The position numbers and the translations under genes are program-made. Positions 33,960 through 42,688 of a stretch of 64,000 nt of DNA are shown piece after piece; the stretch's first letter is position 1, and the number at the start of each line of letters is the position of its first letter. The notes below the pieces were generated by a model, which was not told the DNA's origin, ran no database searches, and worked only from the letters and a program-made list of their open reading frames with translations. This DNA is from Robertmurraya korlensis (GTDB lineage Bacteria > Bacillota > Bacilli > Bacillales > Cytobacillaceae), in assembly GCF_023715225.1 (NCBI RefSeq), contig NZ_JAMBNS010000014.1, positions 46,250-110,249 on the forward strand, given 5' to 3'.

Positions 33960-34421
33960 ATGGATACTAAAATGGCGAAAGTAAATATTTTAAATGGGTT
34001 CGGCGACCTTGAAAATATTCGTGAGTCTAGGGATATAAAAATAACATCTAAAAGGCAACTCACGATACCAAAAGCTTATTTTGATTATTTAGGAATCGAA
34101 GAAACAGTCCACGCAATTTTATTAGACGATGGAATACTGATTAAACCGGAAAAGAAACAATCACTTCAAGAAATTGATGTCGAAATTATTCTGCGTAACG
34201 TAGTGAATGAAGGTTACACTGGTGATGAGTTGGCAGACGAGTTTTCTCGCCGTGTCAAAGAGTATAATAAAGTTCTTGATCGTAGGATTGAAGAGTTTCT
34301 AAATGATATGACAAGTGATACGGTGTCGGAGGCAGATGAAGGAGACGATTTTAATGGCCTCGACATATTCTTTAACACCGAAGATGGAGAAAATTCTGAA
34401 GCAAACCGAGAAGAAAAATAA
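33960..34421 (+). CDS. AbrB/MazE/SpoVT-type antitoxin
   Basis: 153 residues (149 if ATG 33972 is used; neither has a strong ribosome site). The swapped-hairpin DNA-binding domain is visible in SRDIKITSKRQLTIPKAYFD at about residues 24-43. A long helical acidic C-terminal region (about 80-150) should wrap the toxin. The toxin gene starts inside its 3' end. A near-identical C-terminal copy is at the window start. Confidence 0.85.
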   Translation: MDTKMAKVNILNGFGDLENIRESRDIKITSKRQLTIPKAYFDYLGIEETVHAILLDDGILIKPEKKQSLQEIDVEIILRNVVNEGYTGDELADEFSRRVKEYNKVLDRRIEEFLNDMTSDTVSEADEGDDFNGLDIFFNTEDGENSEANREEK

Positions 34422-34653
34422 GCACTTATATTCAGAACTAATTAAGAAACGACAGGAAATTGTAAATGACCCTTTAATCGGTACTAAATTAAAAGGCGAT
34501 TTAAAAGAGTTTCGATCTCTAGATTTTAAATTTAAAGGTCATGAATTAAGAATTTGTTATGCATATTACCAAGAAGATAATCATGTTGTCTTTCTATATG
34601 CAGGAACAAGAGAAAATTTCTATGATGAAGTTAAGCGATATGTGAACAGATAG
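34384..34653 (+). CDS. RelE/ParE superfamily toxin
   Basis: 89 residues from ATG 34384, overlapping the antitoxin gene by 38 bp. The RelE fold segments are LIGTKLKGDLKEFRSLDFKF, HELRICYAYY and HVVFLYAGTRENFYDEVKRY, with conserved basic and tyrosine residues near the end. It would act as a ribosome-dependent mRNA interferase or a gyrase poison; the two cannot be told apart here. A longer frame from 34315 starts inside the antitoxin and is unlikely. Confidence 0.85.
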   Translation: MEKILKQTEKKNKHLYSELIKKRQEIVNDPLIGTKLKGDLKEFRSLDFKFKGHELRICYAYYQEDNHVVFLYAGTRENFYDEVKRYVNR

Positions 34654-34660
34654 CAAAGTA

Positions 34661-34694
34661 GAGGTGTCCGAACGAATAACCGGACACCTTTTTA
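34661..34694 (+). terminator. terminator of the toxin-antitoxin operon
   Basis: AGGTGTCCG (34662-34670) pairs with CGGACACCT (34681-34689), followed by TTTTTATT. Confidence 0.85.
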
Positions 34695-34876
34695 TTGTTT
34701 TGAAACGTTGTTTACTTGTTTAAGATGTATTAAATAGACTGTACAATAATTTGATAACACTTTATATGCTCTTCCTTGATAGCTTCACCCAACATATTTG
34801 GTGTCTCAGTTGCTTCAAAAATGTAGTTATGTAATAAAAACACGATATAATTAGTCGTGACGGGAGGAGGAACCTA

Positions 34877-35407
34877 ATGAATACGTTAGTTAAGGCGCAA
34901 GAACATTTGGACGAGTTTATGAATTCGGATGAAAAGTGTGTTTTAATTACCGGAACACATCAATACCAGAAGCATGTTTTGGCTTTAAGAACCGTTGCTA
35001 AGTATGCTGAACACAGCAATATTTTATTGAGAGTAAATGCTTTGCAAAATCTTGGGACAATTTTAGAGGAACCAAACGCAAATTACAAATCCGGAGTAGG
35101 TTATAGAACAGGGAACAACAAATTGTTTTTCGATTCGCTTAAAACAACTACCTGGAGAAACACCCCTCATAATATTGATTACGCAATATTATATCCATTA
35201 GATTCGGCGATGAAATCCAACAACATGCAAGAATTATTAGATGATTTACTGACTTATAAGCGACCACAAAAAGTATTTTTTGTTAGCTGGACAGATCATT
35301 ATGACTATTCTTCGTTAAATAGTGTGGTAGATCGTCACATTATATATGACGTAGAAGAAGAGGATCCAGAATATCACCAGAGAGTGTTAAACGTAATCAA
35401 GCGATAA
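34877..35407 (+). CDS. uncharacterised protein with degenerate P-loop-like start
   Basis: 176 residues from ATG 34877 with GGGAGGAGG upstream. Near the N-terminus CVLITGTHQYQKHVLALRTV resembles a P-loop strand-loop-helix but lacks the GK(T/S) motif. Later NIDYAILYPLDSAM could be a Walker B-like strand. There is no membrane helix. No family was recognised. It may be a non-hydrolysing NTPase-fold protein. Confidence 0.65.
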   Translation: MNTLVKAQEHLDEFMNSDEKCVLITGTHQYQKHVLALRTVAKYAEHSNILLRVNALQNLGTILEEPNANYKSGVGYRTGNNKLFFDSLKTTTWRNTPHNIDYAILYPLDSAMKSNNMQELLDDLLTYKRPQKVFFVSWTDHYDYSSLNSVVDRHIIYDVEEEDPEYHQRVLNVIKR

Positions 35408-35564
35408 TACCGTACTTTCTTAAAACAGGTATAATTACTAAGGAAATCAAAGTCTTTAATCCTGTTACTGTAACTAGTTTTAAAGAAAAAGTAAGAAAAA
35501 CTACTGTAATTAAAGAAAAACAAAGAAAATGTAACAATTGGTTACTAAAATCTGTAGTTTACCC

Positions 35565-35593
35565 TTGTAAATTAGTGTATGTCCGGATATAAT
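35565..35593 (+). promoter_or_regulatory. sigma-A promoter of a short transcript
   Basis: TTGTAA (35565-35570), 17 bp, TATAAT (35588-35593). The expected start point is about 35600, 190 bp upstream of an intrinsic terminator. Confidence 0.7.
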
Positions 35594-35599
35594 ATGAAA

Positions 35600-35790
35600 T
35601 GTAGTTGATACTAACTAACTAATGTAGAAGGGTGATTCTACATCCCGCATGGGGGCGTGAAAGATACCATGATATATCCAGTTCAGGGATTCCTTCCTGT
35701 TCCATTCACCATTAAAAAACAGTATATTTACCTAGAAATTGAATGTATAATTGACCTTGGAGTTTTTTCCAGGGTCAATTTTTATTTTTA
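35600..35790 (+). ncRNA. putative ~190-nt small RNA or attenuated leader
   Basis: Between the promoter and the next start codon there is no coding frame but several local stems: TGTAGAA/TTCTACA near 35623-35641, CATGG/CCATG near 35647-35671, and CAGG/CCTG near 35684-35698. It ends in a strong intrinsic terminator: ATTGACCTTGG (35751-35761), CCAGGGTCAAT (35770-35780), then TTTTATTTTT. Either it is a stand-alone RNA or a leader controlling the gene at 35804. No known RNA family was recognised. Confidence 0.5.
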
Positions 35791-35803
35791 GGGGAAATTA
35801 TAG

Positions 35804-36394
35804 ATGTTATCTACTACGGATTTACTTACAATTAGCGCAAAACCAGCGTTAAAAGATATATCATTACAGATGATACAATTATTTTATAAAGAACACCTAT
35901 GTGATCGACTTTTTACATTCGAACTAGATGATCCAAACCGGCCGTTTGTAAAACTCCGATTTAACGAGAAACACTTATGTCATATGTTGGGGATTCAGTA
36001 TGTTGTACAAAGGTTAAAGAACAAACATGACTATTCGGGAGAAAAAGGATATAAATGTTTGGAAAATGGTACACTTACATTCGACTTCCTTAAAAAAACA
36101 AATAAACAATGGTTTAATTCCAAAAAGAATCGGATGCTTTACTTTCCGTTCGTTTATCAAATAGTAAATAATCCAACGGTTATAATATTTTCAGACCAAG
36201 GATTAAATACATCTCTATCTCTTGATATTATTCTCTACAACCAACTAAATAATACTTTTTTACATTTAGGACTAGATAAGGATCCTAATTCAGATTTTTA
36301 CTATCCAAAAACGTTTTATGACCGTAATGACAATAAGCATATTGACCAAAGAACTCAATTAACTGTTAAAAATATAACGGTCGATATTGATTAA
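35804..36394 (+). CDS. possible PBECR4-type (barnase/EndoU/colicin/RelE-like) nuclease domain protein
   Basis: 196 residues from ATG 35804, with AGGGGAAA upstream and located 14 bp after a terminator. The core KLRFNEKHLCHMLGIQYVVQ followed by TLTFDFLKKTN resembles PBECR4 nuclease-like domains, which have a conserved F-x-x-H-L-x-H-L-x-G-I segment; later VYQIVNNPTVIIFSD would be a core strand. The assignment is from motif memory only. Such domains occur in phage and plasmid toxins. No immunity gene is obvious nearby. Confidence 0.5.
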   Translation: MLSTTDLLTISAKPALKDISLQMIQLFYKEHLCDRLFTFELDDPNRPFVKLRFNEKHLCHMLGIQYVVQRLKNKHDYSGEKGYKCLENGTLTFDFLKKTNKQWFNSKKNRMLYFPFVYQIVNNPTVIIFSDQGLNTSLSLDIILYNQLNNTFLHLGLDKDPNSDFYYPKTFYDRNDNKHIDQRTQLTVKNITVDID

Positions 36395-36941
36395 CATAAG
36401 GGTTATTATGTAAGGTTGTAAATCATTGAAATTAAACATATTGGGAATAGGTTACAAGGGGTCGGAAATACCGATACCCTTTTTGTTCATTACGAACCGC
36501 ATTTCTTAATCAACGAATGGCAGCAAGAATCCTGGAATTAGTTACGTTTGCTTCACCCTATCTTTCCCATCACTTATTTGGAGAAATTTAGGCGTTTTAT
36601 GGAATCATAATTTGCATAACTTGAGATACCTCTCATCCCCTCCGAACGATTCAAATCATGTTTTGAACCATTCGGAAGTAATAAGAACTTAAAAATTCAA
36701 GGGACAGAGCATTCGAGCTAAATACTCAATTAGGGCTTCCGAAGAACGTTCTGAACCCTTATCATCACTAGATTTCTCTTGCTGCTAATATAGTAAACTA
36801 TCGTTACAAAAATAAACTTAGAGCACGAGGATACTGTCCTAATCATAACACTGGAATAAGACAAGTAAGAATAATGGATTCACAGGTATAACAGGCTTTA
36901 ACTCATAAAGAATCTCAAAAAATGATTAATTGAATAAGTAC
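36395..36941. other. 547-bp intergenic region
   Basis: No credible gene. GGGTCGG/CCGATACCC around 36460-36480, followed by T5, may terminate the 35804 gene. TCCGAA and TTCGGA arms with inner TTCAA/TTGAA form a hairpin near 36645-36680. The rest is unremarkable AT-rich sequence. Confidence 0.4.
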
Positions 36942-37538
36942 TTATAAATTTAAATAACATTTCTTACACATTGTTTTCCATCGATTTTCAGCATTTAACC
37001 ATCTATTCTTATGACAAGAAGGACAGCTGATTTTAACTTTATACAACTCCCATTTTAACGTTTTCCCATTAAAGATATACTTTTCATTATTATTTGAAGG
37101 ATCAGGGATTTTCTTTCTTCCTATATCAACAATGCAGGACTCACAATATAGTTTATTTTCGTATTTAATTAGTTTCACTATAAATCCACCTATAAGTGGA
37201 CCTTTCAACTCTCCTTCTGTCGCATCACATGAACTACAAGTAAATCCGTTCAATTTGTCTTGTTCAATCTTAAGGTTCCTTTGGCACATTGTTTCATTGT
37301 AACTATCATAGTAGCGAACACCTGGAATAACTTTTGAACAAGAATAGCAAATTAAATCTTTTGTTCGTGTGGGATAGGAAAAAACATAACCACTTGTGCC
37401 TTTCTTATCCCTCGTGTAACTCGCATGGCCAACAACAGTTAAGTCATTGCTAAATTCACAATGAGGGCATTTAACACTAAATTGGTCTGTTCTGCAATCC
37501 AAACAATCACATGGTCCACCGAAATCACAATTAGGCAT
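36942..37538 (-). CDS. multi-zinc-ribbon protein
   Basis: 198 residues with about seven CxxC or CxC pairs: CDCLDC, CPHCEF, CYSCSK, CSSCDA, CESC, CPSCHK and CKKC. It probably binds three or four zinc ions. There is no catalytic motif. A role in nucleic-acid binding is usual for such proteins but unproven. It is the last of three co-oriented genes after the ParB-like gene (47-bp gap). Confidence 0.7.
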   Translation of the reverse strand: MPNCDFGGPCDCLDCRTDQFSVKCPHCEFSNDLTVVGHASYTRDKKGTSGYVFSYPTRTKDLICYSCSKVIPGVRYYDSYNETMCQRNLKIEQDKLNGFTCSSCDATEGELKGPLIGGFIVKLIKYENKLYCESCIVDIGRKKIPDPSNNNEKYIFNGKTLKWELYKVKISCPSCHKNRWLNAENRWKTMCKKCYLNL

Positions 37539-37585
37539 GGAATATCATCTTCTTTCCATAATTTAATTAAAACTCTCTTATTCTC

Positions 37586-38416
37586 TTATTCCTCCATTAA
37601 TCTCTTAATAAGGTTTAAATGAGATTCCTTTTTAGTATTTAATCGGACTATACTCATAATTGGTTTACGTAATTTTTCAGAAAATATTTGATAAAACTTA
37701 ATATCTCTTTCAATTTTTCTAAGGTAGTCTATAATTTGCCTAAAAGTTTCTACTACCATATTTACTACCTCTTCATTTGAAAAATCGTTTATTTGAGGAC
37801 AACTACGCCCAACTACAAAAATATCTTTAAAATAGACATCTATGTAATTATTTTCATAAACATATCTCATATTAATTGATTTAATAACTTGTATTAATAA
37901 CTCTTTTGCTTCAACGTATAGAAAATAATTAGAAAATTTAGATTGATTCAAAGAATGCCTTAATACCTTCGCCTTAATTGCTGGTACATTTAATAATTTG
38001 GCCCAAGTCACTCGATGATTACCATTAATAACAAAATATTTATTGTCTTTTGGATAATATTTTAATTCCACTGCTTCCTTACGATCAGCAAATTCATCAT
38101 TGCTAAATATTTGATATATCGTACCTAAATCACTGAAGTTATTTTTACGTTCAAATCTATCCATCCTATACTTTTCTAATGTACCGACTTTATAAATAGC
38201 ATGATCCCACCATGTTTGATTACTTACCCCCCTTAATCCTAGTGAAGCTATATTTTTTGTAGGAACTAATTCAATACTTTCATCATCGTTAGTCAGATCA
38301 TAATAATTATCATAAACATTAGGTTCTAGTAACTCTTGCTTTAAGAATTGGATGTGTTCACTCGATACACCTAATGATGTTAATTTGGCTTCTAAGTTAT
38401 TGATAAAAATCATCAC
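37586..38416 (-). CDS. ParB-like nuclease-fold protein
   Basis: 276 residues. The ParB/Srx-like core is seen in KYFVINGNHRVTWAKLLNVP (about residues 123-142), where GNHR matches the GxHR active-site motif of the fold. The C-terminal half is helical and unassigned. The start overlaps the resolvase stop by 4 bp, so the two are translationally coupled. It is not a canonical ParB: there is no ParA and no HTH. A role with the resolvase in maintenance or regulation is possible. Confidence 0.65.
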   Translation of the reverse strand: MMIFINNLEAKLTSLGVSSEHIQFLKQELLEPNVYDNYYDLTNDDESIELVPTKNIASLGLRGVSNQTWWDHAIYKVGTLEKYRMDRFERKNNFSDLGTIYQIFSNDEFADRKEAVELKYYPKDNKYFVINGNHRVTWAKLLNVPAIKAKVLRHSLNQSKFSNYFLYVEAKELLIQVIKSINMRYVYENNYIDVYFKDIFVVGRSCPQINDFSNEEVVNMVVETFRQIIDYLRKIERDIKFYQIFSEKLRKPIMSIVRLNTKKESHLNLIKRLMEE

Positions 38417-39039
38417 CTTATATTATAATGACGTTCGTCTTTTTCCTTTAATTGCTTTACCAATCTATAAAAAGTTGTTTTTGATACGTTAGATCTTTTC
38501 ATTGCTTCGACAGCAGTAATTTCTTTATTGAACCATTGTTTATAAGCTAATTCAAATTCCGGAGTAATAACAGCTTTTGGCCGGCCTAAATGTTTCCCTT
38601 TCGCTTTTGCAGCTTCTATACCTTCAGCTTGTCTAATTTTAATATCCAAGCGTTCCTTTTCCGCAAAAGCTGCTAATACGGTCAAGATTACACGCTGAAT
38701 GGCCTGTTTAATAATATCATCTTGTTCATTGGAAGTATTGATCATTGGCTCCTTAATAAACTTTAACTCTACCCCGTTTTCTACAAACCACTCATATTCT
38801 TTTAAAGTTTCATTCATAGATCTTCCCATTCGTGTAATGGAATCAAAAACTATTTCGTCGCCTTCACGAACCAACTGTTTCAATAGTTGGTATTTTGGCC
38901 GTTCAAAATTTTTACCACTCATTTTTTCGATAAATACATCTCTTTCTTCAATGCCTTCTCTTTTCATCGTTTCAACTTGTCGTGCCTCGTTTTGATCCTT
39001 ATCAGAAACACGTATATAAGCAAATCGTTTTTTGGCCAA
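38413..39039 (-). CDS. serine resolvase/invertase
   Basis: 208 residues from TTG 39039, with AAGGTAGGG upstream on the minus strand. The catalytic serine is in RFAYIRVSDKDQNEARQV (Ser11). The FDSITRMGRSMNETL segment and ERLDIKIRQAEGIEAAKAKG helix follow. A C-terminal HTH (AVEAMKRSNVSKTTFYRLV) completes it. It is intact and unrelated to tnpR at 5795 beyond family level. Small plasmid-type resolvases of this kind often resolve multimers. Confidence 0.9.
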   Translation of the reverse strand: MAKKRFAYIRVSDKDQNEARQVETMKREGIEERDVFIEKMSGKNFERPKYQLLKQLVREGDEIVFDSITRMGRSMNETLKEYEWFVENGVELKFIKEPMINTSNEQDDIIKQAIQRVILTVLAAFAEKERLDIKIRQAEGIEAAKAKGKHLGRPKAVITPEFELAYKQWFNKEITAVEAMKRSNVSKTTFYRLVKQLKEKDERHYNIR

Positions 39040-39062
39040 ATTAGATCCCTACCTTTACCATT

Positions 39063-39084
39063 ATATTGTAATTATACACAATAT
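39063..39084. promoter_or_regulatory. palindrome in the resolvase promoter region
   Basis: ATATTGT (39063-39069) and ACAATAT (39078-39084) flank an AT-rich centre, 25 bp upstream of the resolvase start. It could be an operator or a resolvase binding site. Confidence 0.4.
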
Positions 39085-39854
39085 CGTTTCTAAAGGTATG
39101 TCACACATTAGATACGTTCCAAAAATAAATATACCACCTTTAGAAAATCCGAAAAACTATATTTTTAATAGGGTTAAAAAGGTACACCTTTTGAAACACC
39201 ATACCCCAAAAACGTCGGTCACATTCCAAATCAATTTCCCGTTGGGAAAATTAGATTCAAAAGTAAAAAAGAAGGATATACCTCTATAAGTGCGCGACTT
39301 CAAGAACTCATGCGTTTTATAAAGTGGCGAAAAGAATTTTTTAAGTAAAAACGTTGTAATTTTCGCTCGTTCAAACACTTTTATAAGGATGGATCTAGTG
39401 ACCAAATGTCCGAGTTAAAAATCGGATGCGTCATATTTATTGGGTGACTACTTAAAAATTCTCCCGATTTTATTATATGTAAAGGGGAAGATCCAACATT
39501 GATAACGCAACTGTAGTTTAAAAGAGATGGTTTTCTCATGGATGTACCTTCCCAACTTTGGAATAACAAACTAGGAACTTTTATAAGAAAGCGAGGAGAA
39601 TTAAAATTTCGTTGGAAAAGAACAAACATAAGGATGCATAATCCACACTTTTATCTAAAGAAATATATACAACCTGTATTACTTCTACCTTTCAAACACT
39701 TAGTAGGGGATTCCATTCTTCTAAACTCCTATTTGAGTAAAGTAAGGGGGTTAAGCCTACTTTAGATAAGCCTAATGGAATTTTTTTGAATTAATTAAAA
39801 GAAAAAGGGAAAAACATTTTTCTTTTAAAACTACTAGTAGGAGGATGATAAAAA
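39085..39854. other. 770-bp region without a convincing gene
   Basis: Several open frames of 60-100 codons exist on both strands, but none has a ribosome site or recognisable protein. A weak dyad lies near 39745-39775 (GGTTAAGCCTACTTTAG). It may hold recombination sites for the adjacent resolvase, but nothing specific was seen. Confidence 0.4.
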
Positions 39855-40055
39855 ATGAATTTTTATTTGCAGACACCCAAAGGGTTAACAATAAGTTTTT
39901 CTGTCTCGCCACTTTGGTTTTCATTGATGATAGCTGGATTAGGAGCTCGGTTAATTAGTCAACATTTATTACCACTTATCGAGATCGGACTTAAAGCCTA
40001 CGAAATATGGGGAAAATGTTCCCCGGACCGACAGTCCAATGGTGGCCGTCTTTAA
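39855..40055 (+). CDS. small uncharacterised membrane protein
   Basis: 66 residues from ATG 39855 with TAGGAGGATG upstream, a good ribosome site. One or two hydrophobic segments (SPLWFSLMIAGLGARLIS) are followed by IEIGLKAYEIWGKCSPDRQS. No family was recognised. It lies 318 bp upstream of the RiPP precursor and could belong to that cluster. Confidence 0.5.
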   Translation: MNFYLQTPKGLTISFSVSPLWFSLMIAGLGARLISQHLLPLIEIGLKAYEIWGKCSPDRQSNGGRL

Positions 40056-40372
40056 TCTCTTTGGTGAATATTTTTTTGTACTAGTAAGTTAAGCATAGCG
40101 CCTTTTGCTACACTTTGTTTAAAGTAACCAGATTTAACAAATTAAATATTACTTTCCGTTTCTACCCATTACGTACTCTCTCATTATTTATTTAAGCTTA
40201 ATACAAGCAGTTAAGAACAATTTTTATTAAAAACATAATATTTCTTCGTTTAACCTATTGAAAGTATATTAAAATAATTCAGAATATTATATACAATATA
40301 ATCTAAAGATGGTAATATTATCAATATCATCAAAGATTTAACATAAACTCCATTTGAAGGGAGGTGATTTAA
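40056..40372. other. upstream region of the RiPP cluster
   Basis: No gene. Strongly AT-rich from 40200 onward, with several TATAAT-like strings (for example near 40290-40302). It should contain the promoter of the precursor gene; no single -35/-10 pair stands out. Confidence 0.4.
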
Positions 40373-40600
40373 ATGTCGGTAGATATGCAAAAAGTTGTAT
40401 CTCGCTTGCAAACAGATTTAAACTTTGCAGCAGAATTCCTTGATAATTCTGTTGAGGCACTTAAAAGTTACAATCTTCTGTCGCATGAGTATAGTGCATT
40501 AGTAAGCCGAAACTCAAATGATCTCCAAAAATTAGGATTTGAACAGAGTGTGGTTTCTGCAGCACTTTCAGGTGCTCATAGTTCTACTTGTCCTAAATAG
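40373..40600 (+). CDS. RiPP precursor peptide with LigA-like leader
   Basis: 75 residues from ATG 40373 behind GGGAGGTGATT. Residues 6-56 form a helical leader resembling the small LigA-type domain: FAAEFLDNSVEALKSYNLLS, then HEYSALVSRNSNDLQKLGFE. The last 17 residues (SVVSAALSGAHSSTCPK) are Ser/Ala-rich with a single cysteine (Cys73) and serines at 59, 62, 66, 70 and 71 plus Thr72. These could be dehydrated and joined to the cysteine by the lyase-kinase encoded at 42689. The precursor assignment rests on size, placement and composition. Confidence 0.65.
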   Translation: MSVDMQKVVSRLQTDLNFAAEFLDNSVEALKSYNLLSHEYSALVSRNSNDLQKLGFEQSVVSAALSGAHSSTCPK

Positions 40601-40607
40601 TAAGGTG

Positions 40608-40642
40608 GATTAGGGATGCTGAAATATTGGGCATCTCTAATT
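40608..40642 (+). terminator. attenuator hairpin behind the RiPP precursor gene
   Basis: TTAGGGATGC (40610-40619) pairs with GCATCTCTAA (40631-40640), followed by TTTTAAT. It lies between precursor and protease genes, the usual place for a partial terminator in RiPP operons. Confidence 0.65.
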
Positions 40643-40662
40643 TTAATAAAAGGAGACTAAAA

Positions 40663-42399
40663 ATGGATATAAGTGAATTTATTAAACCATCAATGCTACT
40701 CCCTTCTATTAGTCCTAATAAAGATTTGATAGCTTTTTATTATGACGAAAGTGGAGTCTTTGAACTCTATGTATATAATTTGAAAAATAAAGTAATAAAA
40801 AAAATATCCTCAGGACATGTACCTACAAACCCAGAATATCCTCCTTGTTGGTGTACTTCAAGTAATGTAATCTACCTTTTCAATGATGAAACTTCAGTAT
40901 TGTACTCTTTTGACATACTTCAATTGACAGTTCAAGAAGAATTAAGTAGTCCATATAATTTTTTTCCGATTGATGTAAATGATAGTGGAACAATTCTAAT
41001 GCTTATGGGGTATGTAACAAATCGGGTGAATTTATGGACCTTCAACTTAATTGAAAAAAAATTAAGACAAATAACAAATTCAGTGTTACCTATATCAAAT
41101 GGGAAATTTATGAAGGGTATGGATGGTTGGATTATATACACAGCTAGTCTAAATAATAATCACGGACAAGGTATATTGATCTATAGCCTAACTGAGGAAC
41201 GAGATTATCTTTTATATTCTTCAGAAAAAAATTCCAGTGATTTGTTTATCGACTTTTCTCAGGATAATAAAAGTATAATTTTTAATAGTTCAGGTGGAGA
41301 ATATGTATTCCCAGGCATTCTAGATTTAGAAAGTGGGAACGTTAAATTATTTAATAATTTAGAATTAGATTTAAGTGGTGTTTGCATGAGCAAAAATTTT
41401 TTAATATCTGTTTCTACAAATAAAGCAACATCAGAGATTGTTTTAATAAATATTGAAAATGGCGAACTGAGACGACCTAACATCCCAGTAGGTGTTATTC
41501 ATTGGATAGCTCTCACTAATGAAGAACATGATTTATTAATAAGTATGTCAACTGTCGACAATCCTCCTAAACTATTCAATTATAACCTAATTGAAAACTC
41601 AATTGTTGAATTGGTAGAAAACAAAAACTTAGTAATAAACAATAATAGGGTAAAAAAGGAGCATATCTATTATGAATCCCTTGATGGGCTTAAAATACCA
41701 GCAATAGTAAACTACAATTCAAACGAAGTGGCAAATGCACCAGCAGTTCTAATGTTACATGGTGGTCCACATTCACAATGGCTTATGAACTATAATCCTT
41801 TGGTGAACTATTTAGTTAATTTAAACATTATTGTTTTACAGTTAAATGTTAGAGGAAGTACAGGATATGGTTCAAGTTTTAAACACGCTCTTATGAAGTG
41901 GGGTTCAGATGATGTCTTTGATGTATTTCATGGTTATGATTACTTATTAAAAAATTGGAAAGTTAACAAGAATAGTATCTTTGTTTTAGGGTACAGCTAC
42001 GGGGCATATTTGGCTATGAAAACTGCACTACAATACCCTAGCTTATGGAAAGGTGTCATAAATTGGGCTGGATTCATAGATCTAGAAAGAATGTATAGAA
42101 CATCTGGCGCTAGAATATTATTAGAAAAAATATCTGATACAAATAAATTAGAAGAGTTGAGTACAATTAAAGATATTAAGCATTTAGAAACTCCTCTTCT
42201 TATAATACACGGTGCAAAAGATAACCATTGTCCTATAGAGCAAGCATATATTCTTAAGGAAGAACTAGAAAAATACAATAAAATTTTCTACTATGAAGAA
42301 TTTAGGACTCTAGGTCACTATTTTTATTCTGAATTTAATGGATTAGAAATTTATAAAAAAATTGGAGAATTCATAAAGGAGAGGTTAAATGAGGAATGA
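40663..42399 (+). CDS. S9 prolyl-oligopeptidase family protease
   Basis: 578 residues from ATG 40663 with AAAAGGAGA upstream. The N-terminal half shows WD-like/beta-propeller repeats (SPNKDLIAFYYDESGVFELY). The C-terminal alpha/beta hydrolase has the oxyanion segment VLMLHGGPHSQW (363), nucleophile GYSYGAY (Ser445), Asp520 in HGAKDNHCP and His552 in LGHYF. Class III lanthipeptide clusters are known to use S9 proteases (FlaP/AplP type) to remove leaders, and the context here fits. The stop overlaps the next gene by 11 bp. Confidence 0.85.
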   Translation: MDISEFIKPSMLLPSISPNKDLIAFYYDESGVFELYVYNLKNKVIKKISSGHVPTNPEYPPCWCTSSNVIYLFNDETSVLYSFDILQLTVQEELSSPYNFFPIDVNDSGTILMLMGYVTNRVNLWTFNLIEKKLRQITNSVLPISNGKFMKGMDGWIIYTASLNNNHGQGILIYSLTEERDYLLYSSEKNSSDLFIDFSQDNKSIIFNSSGGEYVFPGILDLESGNVKLFNNLELDLSGVCMSKNFLISVSTNKATSEIVLINIENGELRRPNIPVGVIHWIALTNEEHDLLISMSTVDNPPKLFNYNLIENSIVELVENKNLVINNNRVKKEHIYYESLDGLKIPAIVNYNSNEVANAPAVLMLHGGPHSQWLMNYNPLVNYLVNLNIIVLQLNVRGSTGYGSSFKHALMKWGSDDVFDVFHGYDYLLKNWKVNKNSIFVLGYSYGAYLAMKTALQYPSLWKGVINWAGFIDLERMYRTSGARILLEKISDTNKLEELSTIKDIKHLETPLLIIHGAKDNHCPIEQAYILKEELEKYNKIFYYEEFRTLGHYFYSEFNGLEIYKKIGEFIKERLNEE

Positions 42400-42688
42400 G
42401 AGTTGTCTACATGAAGTAGAAATGAAAAAGAAACTAAATAATTTTACAAAGAACTATAATCAAAATTCTTCTTTAACCCCTAGTGATTGGTTAAGATATT
42501 ACGACTTCATAGTCTCTTCATTTCACGTGCCCCAAGGTATACGACCAACTGTTTCAGAATTAGCATCTCTGTTTAGGAATTTAGGGATTGAAAAACCTGG
42601 TTCCTTAGCAATGATTTATGCACACGGTTTATATATACTTGCACGTTCAAATAACCTTGAAATTTTTAAAGGGGGATTTAACTATTAA
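42389..42688 (+). CDS. small uncharacterised RiPP-cluster protein
   Basis: 99 residues from ATG 42389 (AAGGAGAGG upstream), overlapping the protease gene by 11 bp and ending directly before the lyase-kinase start. It is helical, with LTPSDWLRYYDFIVSSFHVP and SELASLFRNLGIEKPGSLAM, which looks like a winged-helix or leader-binding-like fold. No family was recognised. Its tight packing between two biosynthesis genes suggests a partner of the kinase or a precursor-recognition protein. Confidence 0.65.
   Translation: MRNESCLHEVEMKKKLNNFTKNYNQNSSLTPSDWLRYYDFIVSSFHVPQGIRPTVSELASLFRNLGIEKPGSLAMIYAHGLYILARSNNLEIFKGGFNY

Noticed and set aside
37586..38416. Plasmid partition protein ParB
   Set aside because: It has the ParB nuclease-like core, but no HTH domain, no ParA partner and no visible parS cluster.
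39157..39765. Overlapping 75-82 codon frames between the resolvase and the RiPP cluster
   Set aside because: No ribosome sites, mutually overlapping on both strands, and no recognisable domain.
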